In this document: piece after piece, positions 53,316 to 58,344 of the stretch
Position numbering within the stretch: position 1 is the stretch's first letter
Layout: each line of letters begins with the position of its first letter
NCBI GenBank assembly: GCA_966128725.1
Contig: CBHYLN010000010.1
Coordinates: 1 to 58,344, forward strand
DNA length: 58,344 nt
Direction of reading: 5' to 3'
Source of the DNA: JAFDZV01 sp966128725
GTDB taxonomy: Bacteria; Bacteroidota; Ignavibacteria; OLB7
The notes under the pieces: model-generated
The model's input: only the letters and a program-made list of their open reading frames with translations
The model's database searches: none
What the model was told of the DNA's origin: nothing
Position numbers and translations under genes: made by a program

Positions 53316-53621
53316 CCGATGAACATGCGAAACCGATGGGCGGAAAGCTGGCGCCCGAAAGCTCCGCCGGCTTTCCTCCCCCGGGTTCGCATCGGCAATG
53401 GCAACAGCGCGCTTGCGGTGTACAACACAACGGGCCTGCCTCCCGCAATCGCAAGCCGCCCAAGCCAGACATCGATCGGCCGCACGCTGCCAAGCCCCGC
53501 GCTGCCTGGGGAGATAGCCAATCACGGGCCGGGTACGTGCGGCCGGACGATGCCGACAACACACAGGCGACTCACGACAAGAGACCCACAGTTACGCACA
53601 CAGATGTTACCGACCGAACAG
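53316..53621. other. Gap between DUF4331 and TPR genes
   Basis: It contains a modest hairpin (GAAAGC/GCTTTC, 53357-53375) and no recognisable promoter or gene. The open frame running through it upstream of the TPR gene's signal peptide is not protein-like. Confidence 0.45.
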
Positions 53622-54959
53622 ATGATCAACCGAACCATTCTTACCATGCTGTCCCTGGCGTTGTTCGCCATTGCCGCAAGCGGATGCAGCCAGGATACGG
53701 GCAACGCGGCCGACCGCACAAGCGCCAACACCCCATTCGCGATACCAGGCCTGAAACCGCGCCCCGAAGGGCTGGGGACTCAGGAATTCGTGAAGGTGAA
53801 GCAGCGCTACGATCAATACAGCCTCCGGATCAATACCGGGCAACGCGACGTTGAAGCATGTGTGGGCCTGGCCCAGTTGTTCATGAATGAAGCGCGCGTG
53901 ACCGGCGACCACCCCTATTATTACCCGGCTGCCGAGAAGCTGCTCGACGAGGCCCTGCGCCGCTCACCGAACGATCTGGCGGCACTGATATCGAAGGGAT
54001 CGGTCCTGCTTTCGCTGCACCACTTCGCCGAGGCATTGGAGATTGCCGAGCGTGCACGGCAGCTATCGCCCGGCACGGCGATTATCCACGGCATCATCTG
54101 CGACGCCAACGTGGAACTGGGCAACTATGCCCGGGCGGTACAGGCAGCCGATACCATGGTGGCGCTGCGCCCGGACCTCAGGTCCTACTCACGCGTATCC
54201 TACCTTCGCGAGATTCATGGCGATGTTGACGGCGCCATCGATGCCATGCGGATGGCCGTTGAAGCCGGCGCGCCCGGGATGGAGGACACCGAATGGTCGC
54301 GGTACATGCTGGGTCTGCTGCACTTGAACCAGGGCGAACTGGGCAAGGCCGAGGGGTTGTTCCGCACCTGCCTGCAATTGCGCCCGAACTATCCGTTCGC
54401 GCTCGCCGGCCTTGCACGCGTTCGATCGGCCGAGGGAAAGATGCCGGAGGCCATCACGCTGCTGGACAGCGCATCAACGCTGATCCCCGAGTTTTCCTTC
54501 GCCGAGCTGCAGGCCGACATGTATCGGGCTACTGGCGATACACGGCGTGCCGACTCGCTTGTAGCAGCCGTTGAAGCGATGCTGCAACAGGACGAAGCGG
54601 CGGGCCATCTTGCCGACAAGGAGTTCGCCCTGCTGTACGCCAATCATGGCGTGAAGCCCGAGCAGGCCGTGGAGCGCGCCCGGAAGGAATTGGCACGCCG
54701 TCCGGAAAACATCGAGGCCGAGGGCGCGATGGCGTGGGCGTTGCTGCGCGCCGGGCGCGCCGCCGAAGCCAGAACGTATATCACCAAGGCCATGCGGATG
54801 GGCACCAGGGACGCGGTGATGCTCGCGCATGCGGGGCTGATCGAACGTGCGCTGGGCAACACGGCGGCCGCCACGGATCTGCTCCGCCGTTCGGCGACCG
54901 CGAATCCGCATCTGCCCATGTTGCTGCAAGCGCAGATTCGCCCGGCTGTGCAGGGATAA
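53622..54959 (+). CDS. TPR-repeat lipoprotein
   Basis: This 445-residue protein has a signal peptide with lipobox AASGC (C22). The mature part contains at least five to six TPR units between residues about 70 and 430 (for example AALISKGSVLLSLHHFAEALEIAER, MLGLLHLNQGELGKAEGLFR, ALLRAGRAAEARTYITKA). It is likely anchored in a membrane as a scaffold for protein contacts. Its position after the DUF4331 gene suggests the two act together. I chose the ATG at 53622; 53604 is an alternative. A strong hairpin follows. Confidence 0.8.
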   Translation: MINRTILTMLSLALFAIAASGCSQDTGNAADRTSANTPFAIPGLKPRPEGLGTQEFVKVKQRYDQYSLRINTGQRDVEACVGLAQLFMNEARVTGDHPYYYPAAEKLLDEALRRSPNDLAALISKGSVLLSLHHFAEALEIAERARQLSPGTAIIHGIICDANVELGNYARAVQAADTMVALRPDLRSYSRVSYLREIHGDVDGAIDAMRMAVEAGAPGMEDTEWSRYMLGLLHLNQGELGKAEGLFRTCLQLRPNYPFALAGLARVRSAEGKMPEAITLLDSASTLIPEFSFAELQADMYRATGDTRRADSLVAAVEAMLQQDEAAGHLADKEFALLYANHGVKPEQAVERARKELARRPENIEAEGAMAWALLRAGRAAEARTYITKAMRMGTRDAVMLAHAGLIERALGNTAAATDLLRRSATANPHLPMLLQAQIRPAVQG

Positions 54960-55021
54960 CATTCGCACGAAATTCGCGGCGAACATGCCGCACGTACTCT
55001 CCTGCTGCGATCACGCAGTCA

Positions 55022-55062
55022 ACCGGCCCGGGATGCCCGCACAGTGCGGCGCCTGGGCCGGT
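55022..55062 (+). terminator. Terminator after the TPR gene
   Basis: The outer stem ACCGGCCC/GGGCCGGT encloses the perfect inner stem CCGCAC/GTGCGG, and is followed by GTTGTTATAT. It separates the DUF4331-TPR unit from the TonB receptor gene. Confidence 0.7.
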
Positions 55063-55121
55063 GTTGTTATATACGTTCGCCGCCGATCCAATCCGCAGGC
55101 GCCGGGAATTCGTACCTATTG

Positions 55122-55163
55122 CAATTCCTCGAACGGCAATTCCTCGAACGGCAATTCCACGGC
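55122..55163 (+). repeat. 15-bp tandem repeat in the leader of the TonB receptor gene
   Basis: The unit CAATTCCTCGAACGG occurs twice in tandem (55122-55136, 55137-55151), followed by a partial third copy. It ends about 15 bp before the receptor ATG, so slippage could alter the leader. Confidence 0.85.
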
Positions 55164-55177
55164 AATCAACGATCCAC

Positions 55178-57217
55178 ATGAACGCACGAACCGTTCTCCT
55201 GACAACAACGGCGATGATGGCTGGCGCGCTTACCGCCACGGCACAGAACGGCCTGCGAACGCAGCGCGATACGATGAACATCAAGGCCGACTCGGTTACC
55301 GTACATGCGACGCGCGCGTATTCGGCGGCAAGCGATATACGGTTCCGGGCAGCAGACTTCGCACTGCGCCCGCGCGCTTCGGCGCAGGACATGTTGCGGG
55401 CGGTGCCCGGCCTGGTGATTGCACAGCACGCCGGCGGTGGCAAGGCCGAGCAGATCTTCCTCCGCGGATTTGATGCCGACCACGGTACCGACGTGAACAT
55501 CACGGTGGACGACGCGCCGGTGAACATGGTATCACACGGCCACGGTCAGGGGTATGCCGATCTGCACTTCGTGATCCCCGAGACAATCGAACGTGTGGAC
55601 GTTGTAAAGGGACCATACTTCGCCCGCTACGGCGACCTTACCACAGCCGGCGCGGTGGCGTTCCGTACGGCCGATTCCCTGCGGGAGAATATTGTGCGCG
55701 TTGAGGGCGGCTCGTTTGCAACATATCGCACCGTGGCGCTGATGCGCGCGCCGTTCAGTGCGCCCGGGGTGTCGGCGTATTATGGCGCCGAGGTCTTCGG
55801 CTCGCGCGGGTATTTCGATGCACCGCAGAATTTCCAGCGCGTGAATCTCGTCGCCAAGGTCCGCACCGCGGTGGGCACGGGCGGCTCGCTCTCGGCCAGT
55901 CTTTCGGGCTTCAGTGCCGGATGGGATGCCAGCGGGCAGATTCCGGAGCGCGCGGTGGAGCGTGGCCAGATCTCGCGATATGGTTCCATCGACCCCAACG
56001 AGGGCGGCGCCACGTCCCGCACAACTGCCACCGTGCGTTATGCTTCGGGCGGCAGTTCGCCGCTGGTGATCACCGGTTCGTTCACCGACTACCGATTCCG
56101 GCTGTTCAGCAACTTCACGTTCTTCGCAAACGATTCCGTGCGCGGCGATATGATCGAACAGACCGACCGCCGCTCGATACTGGCGCTGAAAGCGGAGAAC
56201 GACATGTTCTATGCCATCGGCGATGTTGGCATGCGAACGAAGTTCGGCGCCGACCTCCGCACCGACGACATCAGCGCCGCACTGTACCACGATTCGGCCC
56301 GCGTACGGCTTTCGGTCACCAGCGACGCGACCATAGCGCAACGCCAGATTGCACCGTTCGCCGAGCAGGAGATCGTGCTGCCGTGGGCGCAGATTCTGCT
56401 GGGCGTGCGCGCCGATTATTTCACGTTCGACGTGGAAAACACACGCGCCCAGGGAGCGCAGCCGGATGGCGTTGCACAGCAGTTCCTGATTTCGCCCAAG
56501 GCAAACATCTCTGTTCCTGTAAATGAGGATCTCACGCTCTTCGCCAATTCAGGCTTCGGCTTCCACTCCAACGACGCACGCGACGTGGTAAGCGCGCGGG
56601 GCGAACGCACGCTGCCCCGCGCGTTCGGCGCCGAGCTGGGTATGCGGTATGACGCACCTTCGGCAGCGTTCAGGTGTGCGGCCTCGGCATGGCTGTTGAA
56701 CATGGAGAGCGAGTTTGTGTACGTGGGCGATGAAGGCGTTACCGAACCAAACGGCCGCACGCGCAGGCAGGGACTGGACCTGGAGCTGCACGCCACCCCA
56801 TTGCCCTGGCTGGCGATCGGCGCCGAGGCCACGATCTCGCGTGGCCGCATGGTGGACGAACCCGATGGCCAGAATGCAATTCCGCTTGCGCCGAACTTCA
56901 CCTTCAGCGGCAATGCGGTAGCCCGCCTGGGCCAGTTCTCCGCCGCGGCGCGCCTGCGCATGGTAGGCGATCGGCCGGCCAACGAGACGAACACGGTTCG
57001 CGCAAAGGGGTACGGCATCGTGGATCTTTCCGCTTCGTATCGCGTTGGCATTGTGGAGCTTTTCGTGAACGCCGAGAACCTTCTGAACACCGAATGGAAC
57101 GAGGCGCAGTTCGCCACCGCGAGCCGCCTGCGCAACGAAGTCGCGGCGGTTTCCGAGCTGCACTTCACGCCCGGCACACCGCTTTCGGTGCGCGGCGGCA
57201 TGGCTGTACGTTTCTGA
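55178..57217 (+). CDS. TonB-dependent outer membrane receptor
   Basis: This 679-residue protein has a signal peptide (TVLLTTTAMMAGALTATAQ). The plug domain is at about residues 45-165, with SAQDMLRAVPGLVIAQHAGGGKAEQIFLRGFDADHGTDVNITVDDAPVN as key positions and a histidine-rich turn MVSHGHGQGYADLHF. The plug ends VDVVKGPYFARYGDLTTAGAV. A beta-barrel follows, ending in a final strand with terminal phenylalanine (GGMAVRF). No carboxypeptidase-like N-terminal domain and no SusD partner is present, so it is not a SusC-type polysaccharide receptor. The ligand is unknown; the His motif suggests a metal or metal complex only as inference. Confidence 0.9.
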   Translation: MNARTVLLTTTAMMAGALTATAQNGLRTQRDTMNIKADSVTVHATRAYSAASDIRFRAADFALRPRASAQDMLRAVPGLVIAQHAGGGKAEQIFLRGFDADHGTDVNITVDDAPVNMVSHGHGQGYADLHFVIPETIERVDVVKGPYFARYGDLTTAGAVAFRTADSLRENIVRVEGGSFATYRTVALMRAPFSAPGVSAYYGAEVFGSRGYFDAPQNFQRVNLVAKVRTAVGTGGSLSASLSGFSAGWDASGQIPERAVERGQISRYGSIDPNEGGATSRTTATVRYASGGSSPLVITGSFTDYRFRLFSNFTFFANDSVRGDMIEQTDRRSILALKAENDMFYAIGDVGMRTKFGADLRTDDISAALYHDSARVRLSVTSDATIAQRQIAPFAEQEIVLPWAQILLGVRADYFTFDVENTRAQGAQPDGVAQQFLISPKANISVPVNEDLTLFANSGFGFHSNDARDVVSARGERTLPRAFGAELGMRYDAPSAAFRCAASAWLLNMESEFVYVGDEGVTEPNGRTRRQGLDLELHATPLPWLAIGAEATISRGRMVDEPDGQNAIPLAPNFTFSGNAVARLGQFSAAARLRMVGDRPANETNTVRAKGYGIVDLSASYRVGIVELFVNAENLLNTEWNEAQFATASRLRNEVAAVSELHFTPGTPLSVRGGMAVRF

Positions 57218-57548
57218 CACAGGCCTGTGCCCGCTTCGAAGACAAAAGCACGGAATGACATGTCTCACCTCGCCGACACAGGCGGCTGGCATAGCCCGGC
57301 TGATGCATGTGGCAGATCCCGTGGATGGGAGACCCCGCTACGCCGCGTGGGGCTGGGCGAGAACGAAGGCTGTTCCTATCCGACAGAGCGATGTGCCGTG
57401 CAGTTGCTGGGATCCAGCCTTACAAGACGCCGTGGGCGACGCCTGGCTGTAGTATACCCCGAGCATATGCACAACAGCGCCCCAGGCATGTCCCGTCCTT
57501 CTTGCGGCCATGCCAGCAGAGAAATCGCTGTTGGGCCGGTGTGAAGTC

Positions 57549-57703
57549 TCCCGAACACGGCTTCATCCATCACAGAGCATCGGCACGTGTGCTGCGCATC
57601 GCCGGGAGAGAGGCCTGGCATGCTCAACTCATTGCGCCGCGCGAGCCCGACATCGAAAGACTCATCCGGCCCGACAGTGGGTTCGCAGGCATCCCTCAGG
57701 AAT
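57549..57703 (+). repeat. 155-bp direct repeat, copy 1
   Basis: The sequence from TCCCGAACACGG to CCTCAGGAAT is repeated 207 bp further right. The two copies are almost identical except for a block at 57665-57682. Confidence 0.9.
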
Positions 57704-57755
57704 GCCCCGCATGACCTACCCCCCCTCCCTCGCCATCCCATTCGTTCATTGAGAT

Positions 57756-57910
57756 TCCCGAACACGGCTTCATCCATCACAGAGCATCGGCACGTGTGCT
57801 GCGCATCGCCGGGAGAGAGGCCTGGCATGCTCAACTCATTGCGCCGCGCGAGCCCGACATCGAAAGACTCATTCGCCCCGGCAATAGGTTCGCAGGCATC
57901 CCTCAGGAAT
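57756..57910 (+). repeat. 155-bp direct repeat, copy 2
   Basis: This matches copy 1 at a constant offset of 207 bp, with the divergent block at about 57872-57889. The 52-bp spacer between copies is unrelated. No terminal inverted repeats or transposase were seen. Confidence 0.9.
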
Positions 57911-58102
57911 CACAGACACATAGCCCCCATCCCCGGTACCGGTGCTCCTTGAGGAAAGATCAGCTCCACCTGCGGAACGCACCCGGGACTTCTCTCCTGC
58001 GCCGGTTGGCGCACTTCAACCCAATGTCGTGTTTCCAACGGAGCGCATGAATCTTACAGCGAAACGCATGCAACTGACGAGGAGCCCTTGCCTGTGCCTC
58101 CG

Positions 58103-58157
58103 ATTGGAAGCGCTCACCCAGCACCGACCGCAGACCGATCCTGTATCCTGCAATGGG
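58103..58157 (+). repeat. 55-bp direct repeat, copy A
   Basis: The sequence from ATTGGAAGCGCTC to CTGCAATGGG is repeated exactly at 58290-58344, offset 187 bp. Confidence 0.92.
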
Positions 58158-58181
58158 CAACGTCGAGCCAAACACACCCAG

Positions 58182-58228
58182 AAAAAAAAGAGGCGGGCCT
58201 ACGGGGAGTTTTTCCCGCCAGGCCCGCC
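58182..58228 (-). terminator. Rho-independent terminator pointing out of a gene beyond the right edge
   Basis: A perfect 9-bp stem (GGCGGGCCT at 58192-58200 with AGGCCCGCC at 58220-58228) is followed on the minus strand by T8 (A run 58182-58189). It would end a minus-strand transcript coming from the right. It could be part of the repeat unit. Confidence 0.75.
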
Positions 58229-58230
58229 AG

Positions 58231-58249
58231 CGTGATCCAATGGATCACG
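58231..58249. repeat. Perfect 19-bp palindrome
   Basis: CGTGATCCA and TGGATCACG are perfect 9-bp arms around one A. It may be an operator or an extra hairpin next to the terminator. Confidence 0.7.
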
Positions 58250-58289
58250 TATGATAGCCGCGTCGATTACGGACGACCAACCGTCTGGA

Positions 58290-58344
58290 ATTGGAAGCGC
58301 TCACCCAGCACCGACCGCAGACCGATCCTGTATCCTGCAATGGG
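58290..58344 (+). repeat. 55-bp direct repeat, copy B at the window end
   Basis: This is identical to copy A and runs to the last base, so it may continue beyond the window. Ending inside a repeat is typical of an assembly break. Confidence 0.9.

Larger units (their letters stand above)
57218..58344. other. Gene-free, repeat-rich right end
   Basis: These 1.1 kb contain two direct-repeat families, a terminator and a palindrome, but no open frame with recognisable protein features. A 12-bp palindrome CACAGGCCTGTG (57218-57229) begins right after the receptor stop codon. The open frames that cross the repeats reflect the repetition rather than coding. Confidence 0.65.

Noticed and set aside
55178..57217. 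SusC-type receptor of a polysaccharide locus
   Set aside because: There is no N-terminal carboxypeptidase-like domain and no SusD-like gene next to it.
57376..57834. Minus-strand 152-codon frame encoding a repeated peptide (PGLSPGDAQHTC...)
   Set aside because: The repetition comes from the 155-bp DNA repeats. There is no start signal or domain and the frame fails to cover whole repeat units.
57549..57910. Insertion sequence
   Set aside because: No transposase frame and no terminal inverted repeats were found around the repeat pair.
57549..58344. CRISPR array at the right end
   Set aside because: The repeats are 155 and 55 bp with only two copies each and no regular short spacers or cas genes.

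Overview
The window is a GC-rich bacterial chromosome segment from the Bacteroidota/Chlorobiota (FCB) side of the tree. I suspect an Ignavibacteria/Kapabacteria-like lineage, but sequence alone does not fix the rank. Three lines point there. First, there is a PorU-like C25 peptidase of the type IX secretion system (T9SS), plus three exported proteins ending in T9SS-type sorting domains. Second, glycogen synthase is followed by a DUF4270-type lipoprotein, an arrangement I recall from Bacteroidota. Third, several promoters match the Bacteroidota primary-sigma consensus (TTG, 19-20 nt, TAnnTTTG), including the promoters of both tRNA genes. The window starts inside a DoxX-like gene and ends inside a repeat, so it may be a contig that ends at a repeat.

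Region by region. 1-7280: a DoxX fragment, then a minus-strand operon tetR-tolC-MFP-RND encoding a tripartite efflux pump, with its own promoter, a candidate TetR operator and a terminator. 7396-15129: an Omp85-like barrel, a GH3/NagZ hydrolase, glgA, a DUF4270-type lipoprotein and a barrel protein. 15306-20695: ispF, a large membrane sensor kinase with a propeller-like ectodomain, a ClpB gene cut off after the first ATPase domain, and a TPR-like lipoprotein. 20769-25585: a chagasin-family cysteine-protease inhibitor lipoprotein, three exported proteins with TonB-C-like domains, and an ECF sigma/anti-sigma pair. 25770-37293: a 1126-residue choice-of-anchor-D T9SS cargo, kbl, an alpha/beta hydrolase, a large repeat/HEAT exported protein, recQ and a small coiled-coil-like protein. 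37572-41450: a T9SS cargo gene coupled to a small cysteine-rich secreted protein, tRNA-Lys and dxs. 41793-48954: porU, a DEDD exonuclease, coaD, rsmD, a helix-hairpin-helix protein and tRNA-Thr. 49050-57217: two exported unknowns, then DUF4331 (T9SS cargo), a TPR lipoprotein and a TonB-dependent receptor, which may form one envelope module. 57218-58344: gene-free and repeat-rich.

Much of the window serves the cell envelope: efflux, T9SS export and sorting, TonB-linked outer-membrane functions and lipoproteins. Housekeeping genes (ispF, dxs, coaD, rsmD, recQ, kbl, glgA) are scattered among them. The most unusual items are the half-length ClpB, the 12-repeat plus HEAT exported protein, the ten-cysteine secreted protein, the propeller-sensor kinase and the repeat-rich end. 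I see no CRISPR array, transposase, integrase or phage gene.
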